Of a stretch of DNA of 52,383 nt, positions 1-7,385 are shown piece by piece (position 1 is the first letter of the stretch; each line of letters begins with the position of its first letter). The DNA is from Chloroflexota bacterium (GTDB lineage Bacteria; Chloroflexota; UBA6077; SHYK01), in the NCBI GenBank assembly GCA_035652535.1, contig DASRDP010000082.1, positions 1 through 52,383 on the forward strand, written 5' to 3'. Below the pieces are notes generated by a model. The model saw only the letters and a list, made by a program, of their open reading frames with translations, searched no databases and had not been told where the DNA came from. The translations under genes were made by a program, and so were the position numbers.

Positions 1-1
1 C

Positions 2-1615
2 CTTTCAGTATCCCTTTAACGGATCGAATGTGTGCAACGTCTATCTGGTATCAGATCGATACCACATCCAAAGGCTTTCAGTATCCCTTTAACGGATCGA
101 ATGTGTGCAACGCATCAGCAGGTGGCGACCACCATTGAGCAGGTTGGGCTTTCAGTATCCCTTTAACGGATCGAATGTGTGCAACGCCGCGCGACGCCGA
201 ACGGCAGTGCGGCGCTGGGAGAGCTTTCAGTATCCCTTTAACGGATCGAATGTGTGCAACGTTGGGGGCAACGCCGGCGAATTGTTCTACCAAGATTACC
301 TTTCAGTATCCCTTTAACGGATCGAATGTGTGCAACGCTCCCTGCCGAGTACGCTAGCTAACCATGAGCCGCCCTTTCAGTATCCCTTTAACGGATCGAA
401 TGTGTGCAACGCGCGACGATTTCTCGCCGCGGCAGCCGGGCACCCATTGGCTTTCAGTATCCCTTTAACGGATCGAATGTGTGCAACGCTCAAGAGCACA
501 AGCATCCAGCTCTCTGCCTTCCAGCCTTTCAGTATCCCTTTAACGGATCGAATGTGTGCAACTCGACCGGGTGACGGTGACGGTGCGGCTGGACCATCTT
601 TCAGTATCCCTTTAACGGATCGAATGTGTGCAACGCCCGACGTGGCGACGAAACTGTCGCGCGCAGCCAAGCTTTCAGTATCCCTTTAACGGATCGAATG
701 TGTGCAACCTGGAGTGGGAAGTGGTGATGGGGGGATGGGCGAGTGGGCTTTCAGTATCCCTTTAACGGATCGAATGTGTGCAACTGAGCGGCGATAGTGC
801 CGGAGGATATGTCGTTGAGCAACCTTTCAGTATCCCTTTAACGGATCGAATGTGTGCAACCCACGCTGCCTACCCGACCGCTCACGTCAGTTAATCGCCT
901 TTCAGTATCCCTTTAACGGATCGAATGTGTGCAACCCCTGGAGACCAGCGCGGCCCCGTATGCGATGAGCAGACCTTTCAGTATCCCTTTAACGGATCGA
1001 ATGTGTGCAACCGTCCATCTTGGCGGCCAGGTCTCGCCGCCGCTCAACATAGCTTTCAGTATCCCTTTAACGGATCGAATGTGTGCAACGCAAATGAGCC
1101 AGAAGCCAGCGGAGCTGATCCGATCGGCTTTCAGTATCCCTTTAACGGATCGAATGTGTGCAACTTCCAGAGTGGGCATCGGGCACCACCGGCCCATCCC
1201 GCCTTTCAGTATCCCTTTAACGGATCGAATGTGTGCAACGAGATGGAGCTGTTCACCGGGACGGAACGACCGGGGGAACCTTTCAGTATCCCTTTAACGG
1301 ATCGAATGTGTGCAACTCTGTGGGTGCTGGAGCGACGCTGGAGGTCAGTTTGCCTTTCAGTATCCCTTTAACGGATCGAATGTGTGCAACCCGGTGGAGC
1401 AAGGGATGGTGTTGATCCAGCTCCTCGCTTTCAGTATCCCTTTAACGGATCGAATGTGTGCAACGGAGGTTGATCCGGATGGGACGATGGATCCGGCTGA
1501 GCCTTTCAGTATCCCTTTAACGGATCGAATGTGTGCAACACCCATCCCGTCCTGGCGCATCCAGCGCAAACGGCACCTCTTTCAGTATCCCTTTAACGGA
1601 TCGAATGTGTGCAAC
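2..1615 (-). CRISPR. CRISPR array, 22 identical 37-nt repeats, 21 complete spacers
   Basis: Twenty-two copies of a 37-nt repeat start at 2, 75, 149, 224, 300, 374, 451, 526, 598, 672, 748, 824, 899, 975, 1053, 1128, 1203, 1280, 1354, 1428, 1503 and 1579. The plus strand begins CTTTCAGTATCCCTTT and ends ATGTGTGCAAC. I saw no mismatch between copies. Spacers are 35-41 nt and all differ. On the minus strand the repeat ends in ACTGAAAG, which resembles the 8-nt crRNA 5' handle (ATTGAAAC-like) of type I-A/I-B and III systems, so I infer transcription from right to left, in the same direction as the cas genes. A short inverted repeat (ATCC, 7-nt loop, GGAT) lies inside the repeat. The first repeat sits at the window edge, so the array probably continues to the left. 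The lack of degenerate repeats suggests the distal end is not in view. Confidence 0.99.
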
Positions 1616-1830
1616 CCACCGGGTCCAGCCGCCCGGCGACGCTTCCAGTAGCCTCCGCCTACCCAAATCGAGCGCTCCGGGCCCCACAGCACGAGGCGAT
1701 GCCCCCGCCAATCATGCCGAAAGAGCGTCGTCGTCGCAAGTCCCCAGCCTGCAGGCTGACCGCGGGGCTTTGCGGGCTGATCGTACGCGCCATTACGCCT
1801 GAGCACGGCTGGTCCATTCGTCGGGGTGGC
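1616..1830 (-). promoter_or_regulatory. Putative CRISPR leader between csa1 and the array
   Basis: This non-coding stretch lies between the csa1 stop and the rightmost repeat, the place a leader should occupy if the array is read on the minus strand. It is GC-rich, unlike the AT-rich leaders often described. It holds a perfect 14-bp palindrome, CAGCCTGCAGGCTG, at 1745-1758. No convincing -10/-35 pair was seen. Assignment as a leader rests on position and repeat orientation only. Confidence 0.5.
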
Positions 1831-2814
1831 CTATTCGCTGCCGATGGCGCGGCGAGTTGCGGCGATAGGCCGCTCAAGGCGCGCCGGCACCGCTGTAAGG
1901 GCCGGGCGGCAGGTCAAAAGGTATGGACACACGGTCGGGCACTCTGACGGCATGCCGGGATCGGCGCCCAGCTCAAGCATTCGCATGCGGTCATCGCGTT
2001 CCTCAACGAAGGTTTGCCGCAGCTCGTCGCCAATAACGTGAAAGTCGCGGCGAAGCTCGACGTGGCGCTCGTTGACCACAAGGTACACGACGCAGCCCAG
2101 ATCCATCGGTCGCTCGAACACGCTTTCCGCAACCAGCGCCACACCCGTTGTCACGAGCCGATGCCGCTCGTTCGGCGGGCCAACCCGGACCGAAAATACG
2201 GTGCCGTCGCGAAATGAGATGGCATCCGCGACCACGCGGTCCGAGAGGCCCAGAAAACCCCCATTCAACGGCAGATCGACGTGAATCGGCACGGCGAGGG
2301 CCGCGAGCGCATCCCCGCCGATTTGCCCAAGCGTCAGCACTGCATCCGCAACGCGCTCCAGGATTCGGCGCGCCTCGAATGCCCGAATCCGCCACAGGCA
2401 CGCGCGGATTTGATCGTCCTCATGTGACCGTCCCCAGGTATGGTTGGTCTCGGCAAACGCGCGCTGCGCGAGCCGTTCGAGCTGGTCCAACGAATCGGGC
2501 CCGTAGCGCCCGATCAGCGCCTTCGCCTCGATCACGACCCTCGCCAGCGCCGCCTTCAGCATGTCCCCGTCTGCTTCCGCAGCCGGAACACGGCGTGGCT
2601 CGCCAAACTCCTCGCTTAGGTACAGATCGCGGCCGGTTGGGCATGTCCCGCTGGCCACGTCCTCAGCCTCCAGCGGTCTCGCATAGATCGCCCGCAGCGG
2701 CGGGCGTGCCCAGCTCCAGCCGCGCAGCTCATTGGCGACCGGATGCTCGCGCGCCTCAGCCAGCAGCCCTCGGTGGACATATCTCAACTCTTCACCGGAC
2801 GGGAAATACACCAT
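1831..2814 (-). CDS. csa1: Csa1, Cas4-related adaptation protein (type I-A)
   Basis: About 327 residues. The segment ELRGWSWARPPL followed by CPTGRDLYL is characteristic of Csa1, the Cas4-like protein of type I-A loci. A C-terminal cysteine cluster (CPTVCPYLLTC, near residue 300) together with the upstream CPTGRD cysteine would supply an iron-sulfur site, as known for the Cas4 superfamily. The family is thought to help process or select prespacers with Cas1-Cas2. It follows cas4 directly, and the GTG at 2817 abuts the cas4 stop. I chose the ATG at 2814, although the GTG is possible. It is the last gene before the array. Having both Csa1 and a classical Cas4 in one locus is typical of archaeal I-A systems and less common in bacteria. 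Confidence 0.85.
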   Translation of the reverse strand: MVYFPSGEELRYVHRGLLAEAREHPVANELRGWSWARPPLRAIYARPLEAEDVASGTCPTGRDLYLSEEFGEPRRVPAAEADGDMLKAALARVVIEAKALIGRYGPDSLDQLERLAQRAFAETNHTWGRSHEDDQIRACLWRIRAFEARRILERVADAVLTLGQIGGDALAALAVPIHVDLPLNGGFLGLSDRVVADAISFRDGTVFSVRVGPPNERHRLVTTGVALVAESVFERPMDLGCVVYLVVNERHVELRRDFHVIGDELRQTFVEERDDRMRMLELGADPGMPSECPTVCPYLLTCRPALTAVPARLERPIAATRRAIGSE

Positions 2815-2817
2815 CAC

Positions 2818-3420
2818 TCACCACCGGTCGTTGCAGTAGGGCAGAAACTCGCACACGCGGCACCTGCCCAGAACACGCGTGCCATCTGGCATCCGCTCCA
2901 TCCCAACCGCTGCGCGGATCGCATGCAGGGCTCGCCGCGCATAGGCGCGCATGGCTGGCGTGATCTCTTGCGGCAGAGCCTGCTTGAGCGGGATGAAGTA
3001 CACGAACGCGCGTCTGACCGGCTTGCCGAAGTGGCCCTCGGCGAGCATGGCGTACGCCGCAAGTTGGCAGCGGTGGTTGACCCCAATGCCCGCCTGCGAG
3101 TTCTTGAACTCCACCGGAATCGCCTCTCGCTGCCGCAGGATGACCATATCCACGCGTCCGGAGAGCGCAACCTGGGGCGCGTGCATCTGGACATCGAAGT
3201 AGCGCACCCCATCCTCTATGCCGTAGGCGCGCAGTGTGCGCCGCTGCTCCAGGTCCGACGTGCGCTGGTGCTCGATGATGCCCTCCTGCATCGCGCCAGT
3301 GATGAAACGGTGTGGCAGCCTGAGGCCCAGGCGGAAGTACGGGATGCGGGGACAATACACCTGCTGGCGGAGGTCGCTCACCGTCAGTGGCAACAGCTCG
3401 CCCGCGGAAGGGAGCGTCAC
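2818..3420 (-). CDS. cas4: CRISPR-associated exonuclease Cas4
   Basis: This 200-residue protein has the full Cas4 pattern. An N-terminal cysteine (C23 in YCPRIPYF) and C-terminal C187-x2-C190-x5-C196 would bind a 4Fe-4S cluster. A RecB-type nuclease core is present with D91 (GRVDMVI), E104-x-K106 (PVEFKNS) and Q119. Cas4 trims prespacer ends and helps choose PAM-bearing spacers with Cas1-Cas2. The start is GTG, and GTGA overlaps the cas2 stop by 4 nt, so the two are translationally coupled. The length matches ordinary stand-alone Cas4. Confidence 0.95.
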   Translation of the reverse strand: MTLPSAGELLPLTVSDLRQQVYCPRIPYFRLGLRLPHRFITGAMQEGIIEHQRTSDLEQRRTLRAYGIEDGVRYFDVQMHAPQVALSGRVDMVILRQREAIPVEFKNSQAGIGVNHRCQLAAYAMLAEGHFGKPVRRAFVYFIPLKQALPQEITPAMRAYARRALHAIRAAVGMERMPDGTRVLGRCRVCEFLPYCNDRW

Positions 3421-3665
3421 GGGGTCTGAACCTCGCGACGCCCTTTGAAATCGGCATCGCAGATGGGGAAGATGGCTACGTGCCCAGCCGACCGGCCCAG
3501 CCGTCGCTTCGCCTTCTGTAACAGCTCAGCCTGGTGCGCAACGTTGAGGTTCCCCAAATAGGCGGAGTACTGAATTCGACTCAGGCCGTAGTCAAGGCAG
3601 AGATCGGCGATCTTCGTGCGGATCCGGTCCTCCACAATGTCATAGACAACCAGGCAACGTCCCAC
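3417..3665 (-). CDS. cas2: CRISPR-associated Cas2
   Basis: An 82-residue protein with a ferredoxin-like fold pattern: the first strand CLVVYDIVEDRIR contains the conserved aspartate (D9) and is followed by DYGLSRIQYSAYLGNL. Cas2 forms the dimer bridging the two Cas1 dimers in the integration complex. The start is GTG, preceded by GGAGG about 10 nt upstream. It lies in a cas2-cas4-csa1 cassette separated from cas1 by the whole effector gene set. Its ribosome binding site can pair with an upstream sequence (see the hairpin at 3672-3712). Confidence 0.95.
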   Translation of the reverse strand: MGRCLVVYDIVEDRIRTKIADLCLDYGLSRIQYSAYLGNLNVAHQAELLQKAKRRLGRSAGHVAIFPICDADFKGRREVQTP

Positions 3666-3671
3666 AGCGCG

Positions 3672-3712
3672 CTTTCCTCCCCAGATAGATCTTCCGCCTC
3701 GGTGGAGGAAAG
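3672..3712 (-). promoter_or_regulatory. Hairpin covering the cas2 Shine-Dalgarno
   Basis: On the minus strand CTTTCCTCC is followed, after 23 nt, by its exact complement GGAGGAAAG. The second arm contains the only good Shine-Dalgarno for cas2, ending 6 nt before the GTG start. Folding would hide the ribosome binding site. It sits in the 148-nt gap between cas5 and cas2. Regulation is inferred from the sequence alone. Confidence 0.5.
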
Positions 3713-3813
3713 TTCGACACGGCGGGAAGTGTGGCGCTATCGCCGGTCAGCCCAGGTCCGGTACGCCAGATGGCGCCAGGCGGTGCGAGCCACCATGCCA
3801 CCCGGGTGATCCG

Positions 3814-4626
3814 CTACTCTCGGGCGTACTCGGTAAAGCCCGGGCCCGAGTTCACGATGCCGAGCGGGACGATTGTCTGGACGTAGCGCCGATGCCGATC
3901 CCTTCGAGCCTGTTTTGCCGAGTAGGTGCTCAGCACATCGAGCGATGCGTCAGGCCCAAAGTCATCGAGCATCGCCACGTGCCAGCGCTCGGGCAGCACA
4001 AAGCCACGCTCAGCGTCTGGTTGGGTGAACTCCCCACCGAGTTCCCGCCGACGTTCGACGCCGACGAACTGCACGAACGAGCCTCGCTGACCGATATACG
4101 ATACGTGCGCCAGCAGCTCGGCCAACACCGACAGGAGCCGGTCGTCGCACGTGGCCAGGTCGAACGCCCAGACCCACTCACCTCCAAGGTACGCAACTTC
4201 TCGATAGGCAATGCTGGACCCGTATGGGTGAAGTGGGTTTCGTGTTTTGGGCTCCTGCCGGATTTTGACGAACGTGTGGGTCACGACGGCCCGCGAAGGC
4301 GGAGCCACCCGAACATCGACCGGGACCAGCCAGCGAAGCACGTCGGCGCATCGCTCGTCCGGCATGCCCATTCGGAAAGCCGCATCCACGAGCGCCATCT
4401 TGATCGCATACATGGTGGGCACGAGCAATGTCTTCCCCACGGAGCTGGTCGCCTGGCTCAACTTCAGCGCGAATGGGGTGGTGGGAGCGTAGCGACTCGC
4501 GAGCCATCGGCCAGGTCCCTGCACCCCGGCAACGGCCGCCGCGCTCTCGTTCAGGGCCGTCACGCGCATCACGCCCGACCCACCATCGGCCGGAGGATCC
4601 TGGGTCGTTCTCTGCTCGTCACGCAT
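3814..4626 (-). CDS. cas5: Cas5-like Cascade subunit
   Basis: A 270-residue protein between cas7 and cas2. Its first half (LALKLSQATSSVGK-like region followed by PTMYAIKMALVDAAF) and the later YIGQRGSFVQF stretch resemble Cas5 proteins of type I-A-like loci, which cap the 5' handle of crRNA in Cascade. Identification rests on these segments and on its slot in the operon. Sequence divergence of Cas5 is high, so the call is less sure than for cas1 to cas4. The ATG overlaps the cas7 stop by 8 nt (ATGCGTGA), which supports this start. Residues 1-20 are polar and poorly conserved-looking, so an internal ATG (MRVTALNE) is an alternative. Confidence 0.7.
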   Translation of the reverse strand: MRDEQRTTQDPPADGGSGVMRVTALNESAAAVAGVQGPGRWLASRYAPTTPFALKLSQATSSVGKTLLVPTMYAIKMALVDAAFRMGMPDERCADVLRWLVPVDVRVAPPSRAVVTHTFVKIRQEPKTRNPLHPYGSSIAYREVAYLGGEWVWAFDLATCDDRLLSVLAELLAHVSYIGQRGSFVQFVGVERRRELGGEFTQPDAERGFVLPERWHVAMLDDFGPDASLDVLSTYSAKQARRDRHRRYVQTIVPLGIVNSGPGFTEYARE

Positions 4627-5587
4627 GGTTCGGAACGTCCGGCAACTCCATGCTTTCGGCTACGTCCGCCAGCACGCCCACCCCATCAGCGAGTGAGTCG
4701 AACGGTCGAATCTCAATCGTGCCGGGTCGCAACCGATTTGATGCGGCCGCGGCAGCTCGGATCTGGTCCCGATAGCTGCTGACCAGCGGGCTGACGGTGG
4801 GTGCCGGCAGCGAATTCGAAGAAAGGGAGACCACACCTTCACAGCCCATGATGTGGGGCGCCTGCGTGTTCCGCTGCGCTCCACTTGGCTTCATGAGTAT
4901 GGCGGCCAGGGCCCGGATCAGCATCCGCGCGCGGGCGGTCCGGTCACTGTCAGCAAGTACGAGATCGCGTGTGATGTCGTTCAAGCCTATACGCCAGAGG
5001 TCAAGACTGCAGATCAGCGCATACTCGCCCGAAGAGGCCGGGCGGTGAAAGATCGCCTGCTGTCCCGCTACGGTGTCTCCGCCGGCAGCCTGACCTCGCC
5101 CCTCGGGCGCGTACTTCACATGAAAATACTGCTCGGTGACCGTGCTATCGGGCAGGCCAACGACCCATCCGATCTCTGCGACGGACTTCCGACCGACCGC
5201 GCGGCCCCGCGTGACGAGCGCGCCGGCCAGATCGGTCACGCTGCAGTCCTGGAGCATCTTGGTCATCACCGCGGAGTCCGAGTTCTTCTTGTCCTCACAA
5301 AATTTCACGAATTCAAGATTGTTCGCGTTTATGCGGTCGGGATCATGGATCGCCGCGCCCGGCGACAGCGGCTGCCCAGCCTCTCGGAGAAGCGGGGTCA
5401 GCTCATCCACCAGCATGTGCTTGAACATGTCGCCGCTTATCGCATTTACAACCTGTCGCTGGCCATTTTCATCCAAGATATGGACCATGCGTGTCTGCTG
5501 CTGGTTCCCTTCCGTGCCTTCGTTGTTCAGATTGTGGAGATTCAGCGTCACCCGGGCGCTGAGCGCAAGGGACGAGACGACCACCAT
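4619..5587 (-). CDS. cas7: Cas7 backbone protein, DevR/Cst2/Csa2 family
   Basis: About 322 residues. The N-terminus VVSSLALSARVTLNLHNLNNEG followed by an ISGDMFKHML segment is the hallmark of DevR-type Cas7, which binds crRNA as repeated copies along the Cascade backbone. The reading frame stays open upstream, but the ATG at 5587 with GGAGG 6 nt before it is the credible start; it lies 1 nt after the cas8 stop. A polar insertion of QQQ type near residue 28 and an alanine-rich C-terminal part are visible. The length agrees with the family. Confidence 0.9.
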   Translation of the reverse strand: MVVVSSLALSARVTLNLHNLNNEGTEGNQQQTRMVHILDENGQRQVVNAISGDMFKHMLVDELTPLLREAGQPLSPGAAIHDPDRINANNLEFVKFCEDKKNSDSAVMTKMLQDCSVTDLAGALVTRGRAVGRKSVAEIGWVVGLPDSTVTEQYFHVKYAPEGRGQAAGGDTVAGQQAIFHRPASSGEYALICSLDLWRIGLNDITRDLVLADSDRTARARMLIRALAAILMKPSGAQRNTQAPHIMGCEGVVSLSSNSLPAPTVSPLVSSYRDQIRAAAAASNRLRPGTIEIRPFDSLADGVGVLADVAESMELPDVPNHA

Positions 5588-5588
5588 T

Positions 5589-6065
5589 TCATTCCTCCCC
5601 GTCTTCAACATCATCCGGTGAGCTGGGCCCAGCGAGGTCGCCGGCATCGTCCTGAACATCGCCAGGCGCATCCTCCGCAGGTCCTTCGGAGTCCCTCGGC
5701 TCACGACAGGAGCCATACGCGGCCAACAGGGCCCCCACGAGCGGTGCCCCCCGCTGCTCGATGAGCCCAACCAGCTCCTGAAATTCGTCGGTCGTGACGT
5801 TTCCCGGAGCAAGCTTCTTCATTTCGCGTCGGCGAGCGTTCTCCGAGTTGTAGCTCACAACGAAATCCGCAAGCGCTTCGATCAGGGATTCAGGTTTCGG
5901 GAGCGCGCGCTTCCGTCGAATCTCGGGGAGCAGATCGTACCGGATCTCGCGGTAGTCCCTGGCCCCGATCGCCTTGAGGGCCTGAGCGCTCACCGTGGAC
6001 CGCCGGATCGCCCGTGCGACTGCTTGAAAACCGGGGGCATCGAGGATGTCGACATATTCCGCCAT
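5589..6065 (-). CDS. cas11: Probable internal cas11 (small subunit) within cas8
   Basis: Inside cas8 and in the same frame, GGAGGTCTAATG (ATG at 6065) forms a near-ideal ribosome binding site and start. Translation from it would give a 158-residue, mostly helical protein identical to the cas8 C-terminus. Other type I systems (I-B, I-C, I-D) are known to make their Cas11 small subunit by internal initiation within the large-subunit gene. This locus has no separate small-subunit gene such as csa5, so the internal start fits a real need. The evidence is the site, the frame, the size and the helical content; expression is not shown. Confidence 0.65.
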   Translation of the reverse strand: MAEYVDILDAPGFQAVARAIRRSTVSAQALKAIGARDYREIRYDLLPEIRRKRALPKPESLIEALADFVVSYNSENARRREMKKLAPGNVTTDEFQELVGLIEQRGAPLVGALLAAYGSCREPRDSEGPAEDAPGDVQDDAGDLAGPSSPDDVEDGEE

Positions 6066-7385
6066 TAGACCTCCAATTACTCGATGGGCATGTTGCGTCG
6101 AAAAGGATGGCAGGCGCCGGCGCCGATCACGATCCCGAGCGGGGACGAGGAAGGAGCCGTACGCCCCCATGAAATCGATGAAAGCGTCCGCTGCTCTGCC
6201 ACCTCGTTGCTCGAGAAATCGACGGTAGCGAATCAGCAGTCCCACCTCGTCCGAGCGCTCGTCGCGCAGCGAGCCGATGATTCGCTGTTGCTCGTCCAGG
6301 ATTCCCAGCCAGTCCGCCGCGTCTTGTTGACTGTGGATTTCAAACCAGTCGGGCACCGCAAGCAGCGAGAGGTCGGACACTGCCCGAGCCTGCCCAAGCG
6401 ATTGATAGTTGGTAATCGCCAACCCCGAGATGATGCGCGCGGGGGTCTTGCCGAGCAGGTTGATGCCGAGCATCGATATGGCGGACGACGGCTGGTCGCC
6501 GAACTGGGAGCGCTCGATCAGAATTCGGGCCATGTGGAGGACTGCAAGGGCGTCCACCTTCGGCGCGTTGCCGTAGATCGGGGCGGCGCGCAGCTCCGCG
6601 GACACGTGGCGCAATCCCGCAAGGGAGATATCCGCAGGCACCGGGCAAAGCACGCGGATGTGCTCGCCCTTACTCCCCGTGAAGAACGGGCACGCGCAAG
6701 CAAAGTACCCGCGATACCTCAGCCACTCCACCAGCGAGTCAGTCCATTGCTCCTTGGTTCGATCGTTCCTGTCCGTTCCCCTGGGCTTGAGCGCCCCGTA
6801 GCCTTTGGCAGCATTCGGATTAAACAGCTGCACGGACGAGACGTCCCAACCCAGGCCGGACGGTTTGCCAGCTTGGAAATTGGCAAGCGCTTCAACGAGC
6901 TGGAGCCGCAGATCTTCAGGTTTGCTCGACACGATGAGGCCGTGAACGTGGTTCGTGTTGTTGAAACCCTGGAGGGCGTTCAGAACCTGAAGTAGACGCC
7001 AATCCGGCCGAGGCTGGTTGAGCTGAAGGAGCTGCGCCACGTCTGGATCGCTCTCGCTTGCCTTTTTCTCGCGGATCGCTTTCCGCGTCTGGTTGTACAC
7101 GTCGACACGTTGTCGTTCCGCAGGATAGGACACCACATCGTGAACCTGAACAGGCGTCCCGTCGGTTTTCACTTGCAGGTACGGGTAGCCCGGGGCTGGG
7201 ACAAGGTCTTCCACGAGATCGGCGGGCTGAGCTAATTCGACGCGAAATCGCGGCCCCTCCTCAACTAGGCGGACTGATGAAGCCCCGACAGCCGAAGCGA
7301 GCAAGTCAGCGAGACCGGCCGCCGTTAGCACGTCGGCATGAGTCCCGGTTGACTTCGCTGCCGTGAAGATCAGCTCAAGAGACAC
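5589..7385 (-). CDS. cas8: Cas8-like large subunit of Cascade
   Basis: About 598 residues, between cas3 and cas7 as expected for the large subunit that recognises the PAM and recruits Cas3. The sequence is not a close match to any Cas8 subtype I can name; type I-A Cas8a1/Csx13-like is the best guess. Helical C-terminal segments (QAVARAIRRSTV, then REIRYDLLPEIR and LIEALADFVVSYNSENARR) look like the small-subunit-like domain of Cas8. The last 40 residues are acidic and probably disordered. I prefer the GTG at 7385, which has a purine-rich AGAGGGGGG upstream and overlaps the cas3 stop by 11 nt; a further GTG at 7409 is possible. An internal start at 6065 is described separately. Confidence 0.75.
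   Translation of the reverse strand: MSLELIFTAAKSTGTHADVLTAAGLADLLASAVGASSVRLVEEGPRFRVELAQPADLVEDLVPAPGYPYLQVKTDGTPVQVHDVVSYPAERQRVDVYNQTRKAIREKKASESDPDVAQLLQLNQPRPDWRLLQVLNALQGFNNTNHVHGLIVSSKPEDLRLQLVEALANFQAGKPSGLGWDVSSVQLFNPNAAKGYGALKPRGTDRNDRTKEQWTDSLVEWLRYRGYFACACPFFTGSKGEHIRVLCPVPADISLAGLRHVSAELRAAPIYGNAPKVDALAVLHMARILIERSQFGDQPSSAISMLGINLLGKTPARIISGLAITNYQSLGQARAVSDLSLLAVPDWFEIHSQQDAADWLGILDEQQRIIGSLRDERSDEVGLLIRYRRFLEQRGGRAADAFIDFMGAYGSFLVPARDRDRRRRLPSFSTQHAHRVIGGLMAEYVDILDAPGFQAVARAIRRSTVSAQALKAIGARDYREIRYDLLPEIRRKRALPKPESLIEALADFVVSYNSENARRREMKKLAPGNVTTDEFQELVGLIEQRGAPLVGALLAAYGSCREPRDSEGPAEDAPGDVQDDAGDLAGPSSPDDVEDGEE

Noticed and set aside
78-1651. Several open frames across the CRISPR array, translating to repeated QYPFNGSNVCN or SVKGILK units
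   Set aside because: They are read-through of the 37-nt repeats and spacers, not proteins.
1582-1806. A 74-codon minus-strand frame over the putative leader
   Set aside because: It runs into the repeat and has no ribosome binding site or family match, though part (LVLWGPERSIWVGGGYWKR) looks protein-like and could be a remnant.
4627-5812. Longer cas7 frame starting at 5812
   Set aside because: The extra N-terminus is antisense-like shadow within cas8; the start at 5587 has a ribosome binding site and the family's normal N-terminus.
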